Below, piece after piece: positions 1 to 9,338 of a stretch of DNA of 64,000 bases; the stretch's first letter is position 1, and every line of letters begins with the position of its first letter. A model generated the notes under the pieces. That model saw only the letters and a program-made list of their open reading frames with translations, had not been told where the DNA came from and did not search any database. Made by a program: the position numbers and the translations under genes. Origin of the DNA: Cellulosimicrobium funkei (lineage in GTDB: Bacteria; Actinomycetota; Actinomycetes; Actinomycetales; Cellulomonadaceae); the NCBI RefSeq assembly GCF_004519295.1, contig NZ_SOZH01000002.1, positions 62,001-126,000 on the forward strand, read 5' to 3'.

Positions 1-317
1 CGGACGACGACGCCCGCCCGGACGCGATCGTCGCGGCCAACGACCTCCTCGCCATCGGCGCCATCCGGGCCGTGCGCGAGCGCGGGCTCTCGGTCCCCGA
101 GGACGTCGCGGTGACCGGCATGGACGACACGGAGATCGGCCGCGTGTTCCAGCCCTCCCTGACGAGCGTCTCGCTCGGCTCGACGGAGCGTGGGCGCGTC
201 GCCGCGCAGCTCGTCGTGGACCTCGTCGACGGCGACGCGGAGCCCGGGCGGCACACCGCCGTCGGGCCGCGCCTCGTCGTGCGCGAGTCGACCGCCCCCG
301 GGGGTGGTTCCCGGTGA
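1..317 (+). CDS. LacI-family transcriptional regulator, C-terminal part (partial)
   Basis: The reading frame is open from base 3 and ends in TGA at 315-317, so the 5' part lies outside the window. The visible ~104 residues read DAIVAANDLLAIGAIRA, then LSVPEDVAVTGMDD and then QPSLTSV. These are the effector-domain signatures of LacI/GalR regulators (the 'P.dvaV.G.Dd' strand and the 'p.lTsv' strand). The DNA-binding helix-turn-helix is not visible. The stop overlaps the GTG start of the first permease by 4 bp, so the regulator is very probably co-transcribed with the ABC transporter operon and controls it in response to the imported sugar. Family assignment is strong; the ligand is unknown. Confidence 0.9.
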   Translation, partial: DDDARPDAIVAANDLLAIGAIRAVRERGLSVPEDVAVTGMDDTEIGRVFQPSLTSVSLGSTERGRVAAQLVVDLVDGDAEPGRHTAVGPRLVVRESTAPGGGSR

Positions 318-1273
318 GCGCACCGACCCTCGCGGGCGACCCCCGTCGCTCGGCCCTGCGCCCCGACCGCGGCCCGGTGCGCCGGACCGGCGGCATGGCC
401 CGCGCCAAGCGGCGCGAGGCGATCGCGCTCGTCATGCCGTCGCTCCTGCCGATCCTCGTGCTCAGCGTCGCGCCGCTCGTCATGGGCGTCGCCCTCGCGT
501 TCACCGACGCGCGGCTCGTGCGCCAGCCGGACTACCAGTTCGTCGGCGTCGACAACTTCGTGCGCCTCGCGGACAACTCGTTCTTCTGGGACTCGTTCCG
601 CATCGGCATGATCTGGGCCGTCTCGGTGACGCTGCTCCAGCTCGTCGCGGCGATGGGCCTCGCGCTCCTGCTCAACTCGGGGCTCCGGCTCCAGGGCCTG
701 ACGCGCGTGCTCGCACTCATCCCGTGGGCCATGCCGCCGGTCGTCGTGGCGATCATGTGGCAGATGATCTACTCGCCCAACGCGGGGCCGCTCAACGCGT
801 TCCTCGGCGCCCTGGGCCTGCCGGACGACATCAACTGGCTCGCGGACTTCTCGACCGCCCTGCCCGCGGTGATCGTCGTCGGGGTGTGGGTCGGCATGCC
901 GCAGACCACCGTGACGCTGCTCGCCGGGCTCCAGCAGATCCCGGACGAGCTCCACGAGGCCGCGGCCATGGACGGCGCGGGCGCGTGGCGCCGCTTCACC
1001 GCGGTGACGCTCCCGAGCCTGCGCCCGATCATCACCTCGATCACGTCGCTGAACTTCATCTGGAACTTCAACTCGTTCTCGCTGGTCTACGTGCTCACCG
1101 AGGGCGGGCCGGGCGGCCGGACCATGCTCCCGATGCTCTTCACGTACCTCGAGGCGTTCAAGAACCGCAACATCGGCTACGCCGCCGCGATGGGCGTCGT
1201 GCTCGTCGTCGTGGTCGTCCTCCTGCTCGCGATCTACCTGCGGTCGCAGTTCCGCTCCGAGAAGGAGAGCTGA
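314..1273 (+). CDS. Sugar ABC transporter permease, MalF/UgpA type
   Basis: A 319-residue inner-membrane protein, first of the two permeases of a carbohydrate uptake (CUT1) ABC importer. After a charged N-terminus of about 35 residues come six hydrophobic segments. The cytoplasmic EAA loop that contacts the ATPase is visible at about residues 213-235 (EAAAMDGAGAWRRF). The GTG start overlaps the regulator stop (GTGA). The last membrane segment is a run of valines and leucines near residues 293-307. No ATPase gene lies in this cluster; in actinobacteria a shared MsiK/UgpC-type ATPase encoded elsewhere commonly serves such importers. Substrate inferred from neighbours: a ribose-containing or other glycosidic compound. 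Confidence 0.93.
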   Translation: MSAPTLAGDPRRSALRPDRGPVRRTGGMARAKRREAIALVMPSLLPILVLSVAPLVMGVALAFTDARLVRQPDYQFVGVDNFVRLADNSFFWDSFRIGMIWAVSVTLLQLVAAMGLALLLNSGLRLQGLTRVLALIPWAMPPVVVAIMWQMIYSPNAGPLNAFLGALGLPDDINWLADFSTALPAVIVVGVWVGMPQTTVTLLAGLQQIPDELHEAAAMDGAGAWRRFTAVTLPSLRPIITSITSLNFIWNFNSFSLVYVLTEGGPGGRTMLPMLFTYLEAFKNRNIGYAAAMGVVLVVVVVLLLAIYLRSQFRSEKES

Positions 1274-1276
1274 CCC

Positions 1277-2104
1277 GTGCGCGCACTCGTCCGCCCCGCC
1301 CAGTACGCGGCCCTGGGGTTCTACATCCTGTTCCTCGGCTTCCCGCTGCTCTGGCTCATCTCGGCCTCGCTCAAGTCCTCGGGCGAGCTCAACTCGCTCA
1401 CGGTGAGCCTGATCCCGCAGGACTGGCACTGGGAGAACTACTCCCAGGCGCTGGCTCGGCAGGGCCTCGTCCGCTCGGCCTGGAACAGCGCGATCGTCGC
1501 GGTCGTGTCCACGCTGCTCGTCATCGTCATCGCGCTGCCGGCGTCGTACGTGCTCGCCCGGCTGCGGGGGAAGATCCGCGCGGCGGGCGTCGGCTGGATC
1601 CTCGTGAGCCAGGTCTTCCCGGTGATCCTCATCATCCTGCCGCTGTTCCTCATCCTGCGGACCATCGGGCTCACGGACTCGCTCGTCGGCCTCACGCTCG
1701 TCCACACCACGTACACGCTGCCGTTCGCGCTGTGGATGATGCAGGGCTACGTGAGCGCCATCCCCGTGGACCTCGAGGAGGCGGGCTCCATGGACGGCGC
1801 GAGCCGGCTCACGGTCCTGCGCACCATCGTCTTCCCGCTGCTCATGCCCGGGATCGTCGCGACCGCGATGTTCAGCTTCGTGTCCTCGTGGAACGAGTTC
1901 TTCTTCGCGCTCGTGCTGCTCCAGTCGCCCGAGAACTACACGCTGCCCATCACGCTGAAGATGTTCATCGGCGGCGAGGGCAAGGTGGCGCTCGGCCCCC
2001 TCGCCGCGGGCTCCGTGCTCGCGGCCATCCCCAGCATCGTCTTCTTCTCGATCATGCAGAAGAAGCTCACCGGCGGCCTGCTCTCGGGCGCGGTGAAGGG
2101 CTGA
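1277..2104 (+). CDS. Sugar ABC transporter permease, MalG/UgpE type
   Basis: The 275-residue partner permease of the same CUT1 importer, starting at GTG three bases after the stop of the first permease. Six membrane segments are visible, and the EAA loop lies near residues 166-188 (EEAGSMDGASRL). The spacing and the pairing with a MalF-type protein upstream and a solute-binding lipoprotein downstream make the complex assignment secure. The last segment ends in a short basic tail (QKKLTGG), usual for the family. Confidence 0.93.
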   Translation: MRALVRPAQYAALGFYILFLGFPLLWLISASLKSSGELNSLTVSLIPQDWHWENYSQALARQGLVRSAWNSAIVAVVSTLLVIVIALPASYVLARLRGKIRAAGVGWILVSQVFPVILIILPLFLILRTIGLTDSLVGLTLVHTTYTLPFALWMMQGYVSAIPVDLEEAGSMDGASRLTVLRTIVFPLLMPGIVATAMFSFVSSWNEFFFALVLLQSPENYTLPITLKMFIGGEGKVALGPLAAGSVLAAIPSIVFFSIMQKKLTGGLLSGAVKG

Positions 2105-2175
2105 CCGTGACCCCCTCCGCGCCCGGTCCCGCCCCCAGGCTCTCTCGACCCCACCCCCACCCGAAAGGTAGAACC

Positions 2176-3465
2176 ATGAAGACTCGTGGTGCGTCCATCG
2201 CCGCATGCCTCACGATCACGACCCTGCTCGTCGCGTCCTGCTCCAGCGGGGGCGGCAGCGGGGACGACGGCACCGACGGCGGCACGGTGACGCTGAAGTT
2301 CCAGTCGCTGTCCGACCAGCCCGCCGCGATCGAGGCGACCGAGAAGATCGTCGCCGACTGGAACGAGGCGAACCCCGACGTCCAGGTCGAGATCGTGCCC
2401 GCCGGCTGGGACGGCATCTACGACAAGCTCATCACCCAGTTCAACGGCGGCGCCGCGCCGGACATCATCCACTACGAGGCCGCGAGCATCGTGCCGTTCG
2501 CGGTCGACGGGTACCTCGCGGACCTCTCGGAGTACATGTCCGACGAGCGCCGGGACGACATCCCCGAGGGCATCCTCGACGCGGTGACGGTCGACGACCA
2601 GGTCATCGCGTACCCGACCGAGCTGCAGTCCTACATGGTCTTCGCCAACAAGACGATGCTCGACGCGGCCGGCGTCGAGATCCCCACGGGCGAGACGATC
2701 ACGTGGGACGAGCTGCGGCAGATCGCGCAGGCCACGACGAAGGACGGCGCGTACGGGCTCGGGTGGGGGCTCGCGAGCCCGACGGCCGCGTTCATGGCGA
2801 TGGCCCCCGGCTTCGGCGGCGAGTACTTCGAGGGCACCGGCGCGGACGCGAGCATCACCATCGGCGAGGGCGAGATGGCCCTGCCGGAGCTCGTGGACAC
2901 GATGGCGCACACCGACGGCACGGTGCTGCCGGTGACCCTCACGCAGTCCGGGTCGGAGACGCTCGCGTCGTTCTACGCGGGGCAGGTCGCTATGACGATC
3001 CAGGGCTCGTTCCAGGCCGCGAACATCGCGAACGACGCGCCCGAGGGCTTCGACTGGGTCGTGCTGCCCCCGCTCGAGGGCCCCGACGGCGCCGAGCAGG
3101 CCGCGAACCCGCAGACGCTCTCGGTGAACATCGACTCCGAGCACGTCGAGGAGTCCGCGGAGTTCATCGAGTTCTTCACGCAGACGGAGAACCTCGCCGC
3201 GCTCAACGAGGCGGACGCGCTCATCCCCGCGACGACGTCGGCCCAGGAGGCCATGGCGGAGTCGCTCGGCGACGAGAACGGCTGGTCGACGATCCTCTCC
3301 TCCGGCCAGTACCTCACCTCGGCGCCGTACCTGTTCGTCGACGCGTACGCGCAGTGGAAGGACACCGTCGCGACGCCCGCGTACCAGAAGTTCCTCGCCC
3401 AGGAGATCGACGCCGACCAGCTCGCGACCGAGCTCGAGTCGGGCTGGGCCGAGATCACCAAGTAG
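2176..3465 (+). CDS. Sugar ABC transporter substrate-binding lipoprotein
   Basis: 429 residues, extracellular solute-binding protein of family 1 (MalE-like). The ATG follows AAAGG with good spacing. The signal peptide ends in a lipobox LVASC with the lipidated Cys at residue 22, followed by a Ser/Gly-rich linker, so the protein is tethered to the outer face of the membrane. The mature part shows family patterns such as ADWNEANPDVQVE, QFNGGAAPDIIH and GEGEMALPEL. It delivers the substrate to the two permeases upstream. A 71-base gap separates it from the second permease and a GC-rich hairpin follows its stop, an arrangement that often gives the binding protein more transcript than the rest of the operon. 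Confidence 0.93.
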   Translation: MKTRGASIAACLTITTLLVASCSSGGGSGDDGTDGGTVTLKFQSLSDQPAAIEATEKIVADWNEANPDVQVEIVPAGWDGIYDKLITQFNGGAAPDIIHYEAASIVPFAVDGYLADLSEYMSDERRDDIPEGILDAVTVDDQVIAYPTELQSYMVFANKTMLDAAGVEIPTGETITWDELRQIAQATTKDGAYGLGWGLASPTAAFMAMAPGFGGEYFEGTGADASITIGEGEMALPELVDTMAHTDGTVLPVTLTQSGSETLASFYAGQVAMTIQGSFQAANIANDAPEGFDWVVLPPLEGPDGAEQAANPQTLSVNIDSEHVEESAEFIEFFTQTENLAALNEADALIPATTSAQEAMAESLGDENGWSTILSSGQYLTSAPYLFVDAYAQWKDTVATPAYQKFLAQEIDADQLATELESGWAEITK

Positions 3466-3524
3466 CACTCTCGGTCGCTCGCCGCGGCACCGCGTCACGG
3501 GTCGCGGCGAGCACCGAGCAGCAG

Positions 3525-3558
3525 CGGCCGGGCGGCCGCGCACGCGACCGCCCGGCCG
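3525..3558 (+). terminator. Intra-operon GC hairpin after the binding-protein gene
   Basis: Perfect 11-bp inverted repeat (arms 3525-3535 and 3548-3558, CGGCCGGGCGG against its complement) with a 12-base loop and no T-run. It sits in the 158-base gap between the binding-protein gene and the first ADP-ribosylglycohydrolase gene. It may act as a partial terminator or as a 3' mRNA stabiliser that raises binding-protein levels. Nothing else was seen in this gap apart from the GGGAG ribosome-binding site of the next gene. Confidence 0.5.
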
Positions 3559-3623
3559 GGAACCGCGACCCGCACGGGTCGCACCGGCGCGAGGCGCCGA
3601 GACGGATCGACAGGGAGTGGATC

Positions 3624-4829
3624 GTGACCTGGCTGGACGACCGAGCGGTGGCAGTGATCACCGGAGCGGCGGTGGGGGACGCGCTGGGAGGCGCCACGGA
3701 GGGCTGGACGCCCGAGCAGATCGAGGAGCGCCACGGCGGCCGCGTGACGGGGATCGTGGAGCCCTGGTACCCGAACTGGCAGGACGCGCGTCCGATCGCG
3801 CCCTACCACAAGGGTGACGGGCACATCACGGACGACACCCTCATGACGCGCGCGCTCGTGGAGGTGTACGCGAAGCGCCGCGAGCACCTCGACGCGTACG
3901 CGATGGCCGAGGACCTCGTGCCCCTCATGATCGGCGAGCCGCGCTGGATCCCCGAGCTCGAGTCCACGGCCCTGCTGCTCCAGCGCGTGTTCCTCGCGGA
4001 GAAGTGGATCGTCGCGCGCCTGCACTACGGGCACGTCGACCCGCGCGAGGCCGGGGTGGGGAACGTCGTCAACTGCGGCGCCGCCATGTACGTCGCGCCC
4101 GTCGGGCTCGCGAACGCGGGCGACCCGCGCGGCGCGTACGCCGAGGCGATCGACCTGACCGGCGCGCACCAGTCGAGCTACGGCCGCGAGGCGGCGGGCG
4201 TGTTCGCGGCCATGGTCGCCGCGTCCGTCGCGCCGGGGGCCACGGTCGACGACGTCGTGCACGCCGCGCTCGACGTCGCGCACGACGGCACGGCCGCCGC
4301 GCTCCAGGCCGTCGTCGAGGCGTTCGACGGCTGGACGACGGCGCCCACCACCGACGAGGAGGAGCGCGCCCTCGCGCGGCTGATCCGCGACACGGTCGCG
4401 CCGTTCGACTCCGTCGGGCCCGCGTACCGGCAGATGTCGATGGACGCGCGGCGCCCGTCGCGCACCAAGTCCATCGAGGAGCTGCCCGCGGCGCTCGGCT
4501 TCGTGCTCGGGCACCGCGGCGACTTCCGCGGCGCGGTCCTCGGCGCCGTGAACTACGGGCGCGACGCCGACTCGATCGCCGTGATGGCCGGCGCGGTGTG
4601 CGCGGGCCTCGGCGGGACCGCCGTCGTGCCGGACGAGTGGCTCGACGCGATCGAGGAGGCGAGCCGCATGGACGTCCGGGAGACCGGGCGGCTCATGGCG
4701 TCCGCCGCGCAGGACATCCTGCGGGCCGACCGCGAGCGCGCGACCGCCCGCCTGCGCGCGCTCGCCGAGCTCGGCAGCGCGCCCGTCGACGGCGGGGCCC
4801 TCGCCGCGCGGGCGGGTGACCCGGCGTGA
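3624..4829 (+). CDS. ADP-ribosylglycohydrolase family protein (first copy)
   Basis: 401 residues from a GTG preceded by GGGAG; the frame is open further upstream, but that stretch falls in the hairpin region and does not look coding. Family features: GAAVGDALGG near the N-terminus, a metal-binding HITDDT near residue 68, and GRDADSIA near residue 314, the second metal-binding motif. The family removes ADP-ribose or ribosyl groups from proteins or small molecules with Mg2+ or Mn2+. There is no signal peptide, so it acts in the cytoplasm. Its place after a sugar importer and before a ribokinase suggests a catabolic N- or O-ribosyl hydrolase rather than a regulator of protein ADP-ribosylation; that role is inference. 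Confidence 0.88.
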   Translation: MTWLDDRAVAVITGAAVGDALGGATEGWTPEQIEERHGGRVTGIVEPWYPNWQDARPIAPYHKGDGHITDDTLMTRALVEVYAKRREHLDAYAMAEDLVPLMIGEPRWIPELESTALLLQRVFLAEKWIVARLHYGHVDPREAGVGNVVNCGAAMYVAPVGLANAGDPRGAYAEAIDLTGAHQSSYGREAAGVFAAMVAASVAPGATVDDVVHAALDVAHDGTAAALQAVVEAFDGWTTAPTTDEEERALARLIRDTVAPFDSVGPAYRQMSMDARRPSRTKSIEELPAALGFVLGHRGDFRGAVLGAVNYGRDADSIAVMAGAVCAGLGGTAVVPDEWLDAIEEASRMDVRETGRLMASAAQDILRADRERATARLRALAELGSAPVDGGALAARAGDPA

Positions 4830-6304
4830 GGCTGACCTGGGCCCAGCCCGAGGACCTGCTCGCGCACGAGCTCGTCCAGGCCGCGGCGGAGGGCAAGGAC
4901 CCCGCGGCGCTCGCGGACGTGCGCGAGCGCTGGGCCGCCGCGGGCGGGGACCCCGTCCCCGCGGTGAGCGGGGCCGGTCCCGTCCCCGCGACCCCGGAGC
5001 TGCGCGCGCTCGCGCGCGACCTGCTCGTGGAGCTCGACGCGCTGCCCGCGGCGCCCGCGCCGCACGAGCCCGACGACTGGGACGCGATCCTCGCCACGCT
5101 CCCGGCGGCGCCCGGCCTGCCCACCCGCCCGGGCGCCGTCGGGTCCTCCGCCGGCACGGGGACCGGCACCGCCGACGCCGCGTACGCGGACCGCGTGCTC
5201 GGCGCGTGGACCGGGCGCGCGGCGGGCTGCCTGCTCGGCAAGCCCGTGGAGAAGATCCCGCGCGCCGGGATCGAGGAGATCCTGCGCGCCACGGGCCGGT
5301 GGCCGCTGGACCGCTGGTTCACCGCCGTCGGGCTGCCCGACGACGTCGCCGCGCGCTGGCCGTGGAACCGGCGCAGCGCCCCGACGTCGCTCGAGGAGAA
5401 CATCGACGGGATGCCCGAGGACGACGACCTCAACTACCCGATCCTCGCGCTCGCCCTGCTGGAGCGGCACGGTCGCGGCTTCACGACGGACGACGTCGCG
5501 CAGCTCTGGCTCGACGCGCTGCCCGCGGGCCGGGTGTTCACGGCCGAGCGCGCCGCGTACCGCAACATCCTCGACGCGCGGCCGGTGCCGGAGACGGCGA
5601 CGCACCACAACCCGTTCCGGGAGTGGATCGGCGCACTCATCCGCACGGACGTGCTCGGCTGGGTCTCGCCCGGCGACGTGCGCGAGGCCGCGCGCCTCGC
5701 GTGGACGGACGCGCGCCTGAGCCACACGCGCAACGGCGTGTACGGCGCGATGTGGGCGGCCGCGCTCGCGTCGGCGGCGATGGTCTGCGAGACGGTGGAC
5801 GAGGTGCTCGACGCGGCGGACGCCGTCGTGCCGCCGGGCAGCCGCCTGGCCGCGGCGATCCGGCTCGGGCGGGACGCGGGCCGCGACGGCGACGCGTCCG
5901 AGGCGGGCGTGCGCGCCGGGCTCGACACGATCCACGCGGCGTACGGCGACCTGCACTGGGTGCACGTGCTCAACAACGCCGCGGTGATCGCCTACGCGCT
6001 CACCGCGGGGCGCGGCGCGGACGGTCGCGGCGACTTCGGCGCGAGCGTCGCGATCGCCGTCACCGCGGGCTGGGACACCGACTCGGCGGGGGCGACGGTC
6101 GGCGGCGTGGTGGGTGCGCTGCAGGGCGTCGAGGGCATCGGCCAGCGATGGACGCGCCCGCTCGACGGTCACATCGCGACCTCGCTGCCCGGCGGCGAGC
6201 AGAGGATCGTGGACCTCGCGGCGCGGACGGTCGCGCTCGCGACGGTCCCGGTCGTGGTGGCCGGGGGAGCCGTGCAGGGTCCCACGGAGGAGGCACAGGC
6301 ATGA
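4826..6304 (+). CDS. ADP-ribosylglycohydrolase family protein (second copy)
   Basis: 492 residues, starting at a GTG that overlaps the previous stop (GTGA). About 110 extra N-terminal residues, rich in Ala and Pro, precede the family core (AGCLLGKPVEK). Metal-site motifs are EDDDLNYPI near residue 198 and GWDTDSAG near residue 417, so the key acidic residues are retained. It is clearly diverged from the copy upstream (different motif spacing and the N-terminal extension), which argues for a second substrate or a second step rather than a recent duplication. Cytoplasmic; translationally coupled to both neighbours. Confidence 0.86.
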   Translation: MRLTWAQPEDLLAHELVQAAAEGKDPAALADVRERWAAAGGDPVPAVSGAGPVPATPELRALARDLLVELDALPAAPAPHEPDDWDAILATLPAAPGLPTRPGAVGSSAGTGTGTADAAYADRVLGAWTGRAAGCLLGKPVEKIPRAGIEEILRATGRWPLDRWFTAVGLPDDVAARWPWNRRSAPTSLEENIDGMPEDDDLNYPILALALLERHGRGFTTDDVAQLWLDALPAGRVFTAERAAYRNILDARPVPETATHHNPFREWIGALIRTDVLGWVSPGDVREAARLAWTDARLSHTRNGVYGAMWAAALASAAMVCETVDEVLDAADAVVPPGSRLAAAIRLGRDAGRDGDASEAGVRAGLDTIHAAYGDLHWVHVLNNAAVIAYALTAGRGADGRGDFGASVAIAVTAGWDTDSAGATVGGVVGALQGVEGIGQRWTRPLDGHIATSLPGGEQRIVDLAARTVALATVPVVVAGGAVQGPTEEAQA

Positions 6305-7281
6305 GCACGACGGCGGACGGGGAGCAGGGCACCACGGTCCCGGGCGGGTCGGGACGGGTCGTGGTGGTCGGGTCGGCGAACGTCGACCTCGTCGTCGACG
6401 TGCCGCGGCACCCCGGCGGCGGCGAGACCATCCTCGGCGGCGAGCTGCGGCGCAACCCCGGCGGCAAGGGCGCGAACCAGGCGGTCGGCGCGGCGCGAGC
6501 GGGCGGTGCCGGCACGACGTTCGTCGGCGCGCTCGGGCACGACGACGCGGCCGACCTGCTGCTCGCGTCGCTCGACCGCGGCGGGGTGCGGACCGACCTC
6601 GTCGAGCGCGTGGACGCCGCGACGGGCACCGCGCTCATCACCGTCTCGCCCGACGGCGAGAACGCGATCGTCGTGGCGCCCGGCGCGAACTCGCACGTGA
6701 CGGTCGGCGCGGCGCAGGCCGAGCGGATCGCCGCGGCGGACGTCGTGCTCGCGCAGCTCGAGATCCCGCTCGACGTCGTGCGCGCCGCCGCCGCGGCGCG
6801 CCGCCCGGGCGCGCTGCTGGTCCTCAACGCGGCGCCGTCGCGCGACCTGCCCGACGACGTCTGGGCCGCGGTCGACGTGCTCGTCGTCAACGAGCACGAG
6901 GCGGCGGACCTGGCGGGCGCCTCCGGCGACGCCGACCCGAGCACGCTCGCGGGGCTGCTGCTGGAGCGCGTGCCGGCCGTCGTCGTGACGCTCGGCGGAG
7001 AGGGCAGCCTCGTCGCGGAGCGCCGCCCGTCCGGGCCCCTGCTCACGACCGTCCCCGCGATCGCCGTCGAGGCGGTCGACACCACCGGCGCGGGCGACAC
7101 GTTCTGCGGCGTCCTCGCCGCGGCGCTCGCGCGCGGCGCCGACCTGCCCGACGCCGCGCGGCTCGCCGCCGCCGCGGGCGCGCTCGCCGTGACCCGGCCC
7201 GGCGCGCAGGACGCCGTGCCCGACGCGGCGGACGTCGTCGCGCTCGCCGAGCGCGCCGCGAACCCCGACCGACCGACCTGA
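6301..7281 (+). CDS. rbsK: Ribokinase-like PfkB-family sugar kinase
   Basis: 326 residues; the ATG overlaps the previous stop (ATGA). The first PfkB signature is at residues 52-60 (NPGGKGANQ) and the second at about 260-268 (DTTGAGDTF), whose Asp is the catalytic base. GSANVDLVVDV near the N-terminus matches ribokinases specifically. The reaction would be ATP-dependent phosphorylation of ribose or a close pentose to the 5-phosphate. Located directly after two putative ribosyl hydrolases, it probably traps the sugar they release. The exact substrate is not provable from sequence; other PfkB sugar kinases (deoxyribose, nucleosides) are alternatives. Confidence 0.87.
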   Translation: MSTTADGEQGTTVPGGSGRVVVVGSANVDLVVDVPRHPGGGETILGGELRRNPGGKGANQAVGAARAGGAGTTFVGALGHDDAADLLLASLDRGGVRTDLVERVDAATGTALITVSPDGENAIVVAPGANSHVTVGAAQAERIAAADVVLAQLEIPLDVVRAAAAARRPGALLVLNAAPSRDLPDDVWAAVDVLVVNEHEAADLAGASGDADPSTLAGLLLERVPAVVVTLGGEGSLVAERRPSGPLLTTVPAIAVEAVDTTGAGDTFCGVLAAALARGADLPDAARLAAAAGALAVTRPGAQDAVPDAADVVALAERAANPDRPT

Positions 7282-7334
7282 GCCCGTCCGCAGCACGTCC
7301 GAGCGCGGGCCCGGCCCGCCGAGGGAAAGGCACC

Positions 7335-9338
7335 ATGACCTACACGTTCGACCCGCTGGTCCCGCGCCCGATCGACCTGCCGACCGAGGTCGCGCTCGAC
7401 GGGCCGCTCACGCCCGAGCAGTCCCTCGCGCTCGACGAGGCGAAGATCTTCGTCGGCCCGGCCGACCCCGCCGACCGCCCGGCCTGGCGCGAGCGCCTCG
7501 CCGCGTGGCGCGACGACGCGCGCCGCCGCCACGGGTACACGGGCGCGGCGTACGACCGCCCGGCCGCGGCGTGGGCCGCGGGGTGCTCGACGGTCGCGCA
7601 GGTGTGGCTCTGGGACGAGCTGCTGTACTCCTTCGAGGAGCACCGGTTCACGCCCGAGCGGTTCCTCGCCGACGCGCGCGAGCGGTTCGGCGGCCTCGAC
7701 GCCGTGGTGCTGTGGCACGCGTACCCCGTCATCGGGATCGACGACCGCAACCAGTGGGACTTCTACCGCGACGTCCCGGGGATCGTCGACCTCGTACGGA
7801 CCTTCCACGACGCGGGCCTGCACGTGTTCGTCGACTACAACCCGTGGGACGTCGGCACGCGCCGCGGCGACGACGACCTCACCGAGCTCGCCGCCGTCGT
7901 GCGCGACCTCGGCGCCGACGGCGTCTTCCTCGACACGCTGAAGAAGGCCGAGCCGGAGCTCGTCGCGCGGCTCGAGGCCGCGCGCCCGGGCATCGTCCTG
8001 GAGGGCGAGTCCAAGCTCCCGGTCGAGCGCATCGAGGACCACTCGTCCTCGTGGGCGCAGTTCTTCGCAGACTCGCCCGTGCCCGGCGTGCTGCGCGCGC
8101 ACTGGTACGAGCGCCGGCACATGCAGCACCACGTGCGCCGCTGGCACCGCGACCACTCCGAGGAGCTCCAGTCCGCGTGGCTCAACGGCGTGGGCGTCAT
8201 GGTGTGGGAGGTCGTGTTCGGCGTGTGGGTCGGCTGGTCGCGGCGCGACGCCGCGACCGTGACGCGCCTGGTCACGGTCCAGCGCGCCGCGCGTCCGCTG
8301 CTGCTCGACGGCGAGTGGACGCCGCTGGCCGAGCTCGCGCCCGAGGCCGAGGCCGCCGGGGTGTACGCGTCGCGCTGGGAGCTCGACGGCGTGACCCTGT
8401 GGACGGTCGTCAACCGCGGCGAGGCGGACCACGACGGCCCGCTGCTCCCGGACGGCACGCCCGGGCGCGTGCCCGGCCGCGGCATCGCCGCGGTGCTGCA
8501 CGTGGCCGACGGCGCCGCCGAGCCCGCGTGGCTGCCGCACCTGCGCGACGTGGTCGCCTCGCTCGACGAGACCGCGCCGCACGACCCCGACGCGCGGTTC
8601 CCGCACCGGCTCGCGCGGCGCCTCGACGCCTCTGTCCCCACGTCCGCTCCGACCGGGGGGACGGACCCGGCCGGGCCGGTGGCCGTCGTCGTGCCTGCGG
8701 GGCCGTACGTGCTGACCGTCCGGTACCGCGCGCGCGAGACCGGGATGTACCAGGGCGCGCCGTACGTGGACGAGTGGAAGCCGCTCCCGCCGCGCCTGCA
8801 CGACGCGCGGACCCTCCAGCGCGACGGCGAGCTCGCCGCCCCGGTGGCGGTGGGCCGCGACGTGACGAACGCGGAGTTCGCGGAGTTCCTCGCGGCCACG
8901 GGCTACGTGCCCGCCGTCGCGCACCGCTTCCTCGCGCACTGGGTCGACGGCCGTCCCGTGCCCGGCACGGAGGACGAGCCCGTGACGTTCGTCGATCTCG
9001 ACGACGCGCGCGCGTTCTGCGCGTGGCGCGGCGGGCGCCTGCCCACCGAGGACGAGTGGCAGGTCGCGGCCGAGCAGCCCGGCTGGACGCGCGGCGAGCC
9101 TGCCGTGTGGAGCTGGACGGGTTCCGAGCACTCCGACGGCCGCACGCGGTTCGTCATGCTCAAGGGCGGCAGCGACCACCGCGCCGAGGGCTCCGACTGG
9201 TACGTCGAGGGCGGGCGCCACGCGGCGGACTACGCGGTCAAGCTCCTCGTCCCCGGCCTGGGGCTCGCGCGCGGCGCGACCGTCGGGTTCCGCTGCGCGT
9301 GGGACCTCGCCGACGACGCGACGGGGGTGACCGCATGA
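7335..9338 (+). CDS. Glycosidase-like barrel fused to SUMF1/FGE-like domain
   Basis: 667 residues, ATG preceded by GGAAAGG. Residues about 60-340 look like a TIM-barrel glycoside-hydrolase domain: VVLWHAYPVIG, VFVDYNPWD, DGVFLDTLKK and VLEGESK alternate as beta strands ending in acidic residues. Residues about 340-440 resemble a beta-sandwich. Residues about 465-660 are a formylglycine-generating-enzyme/SUMF1-like domain (VTNAEFAEFL, RGGRLPTEDEW, GFRC). True sulfatase-modifying enzymes use a pair of nearby cysteines; here only GFRC near the end has one, so it is more likely a SUMF1-fold relative of EgtB/PvdO type or a binding module. No signal peptide. The function within this operon is unknown. 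Confidence 0.72.
   Translation: MTYTFDPLVPRPIDLPTEVALDGPLTPEQSLALDEAKIFVGPADPADRPAWRERLAAWRDDARRRHGYTGAAYDRPAAAWAAGCSTVAQVWLWDELLYSFEEHRFTPERFLADARERFGGLDAVVLWHAYPVIGIDDRNQWDFYRDVPGIVDLVRTFHDAGLHVFVDYNPWDVGTRRGDDDLTELAAVVRDLGADGVFLDTLKKAEPELVARLEAARPGIVLEGESKLPVERIEDHSSSWAQFFADSPVPGVLRAHWYERRHMQHHVRRWHRDHSEELQSAWLNGVGVMVWEVVFGVWVGWSRRDAATVTRLVTVQRAARPLLLDGEWTPLAELAPEAEAAGVYASRWELDGVTLWTVVNRGEADHDGPLLPDGTPGRVPGRGIAAVLHVADGAAEPAWLPHLRDVVASLDETAPHDPDARFPHRLARRLDASVPTSAPTGGTDPAGPVAVVVPAGPYVLTVRYRARETGMYQGAPYVDEWKPLPPRLHDARTLQRDGELAAPVAVGRDVTNAEFAEFLAATGYVPAVAHRFLAHWVDGRPVPGTEDEPVTFVDLDDARAFCAWRGGRLPTEDEWQVAAEQPGWTRGEPAVWSWTGSEHSDGRTRFVMLKGGSDHRAEGSDWYVEGGRHAADYAVKLLVPGLGLARGATVGFRCAWDLADDATGVTA

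Noticed and set aside
7335-9338. Reading the FGE-like protein as a true sulfatase-activating enzyme
   Set aside because: The second active-site cysteine is not seen and no sulfatase gene is in the neighbourhood.
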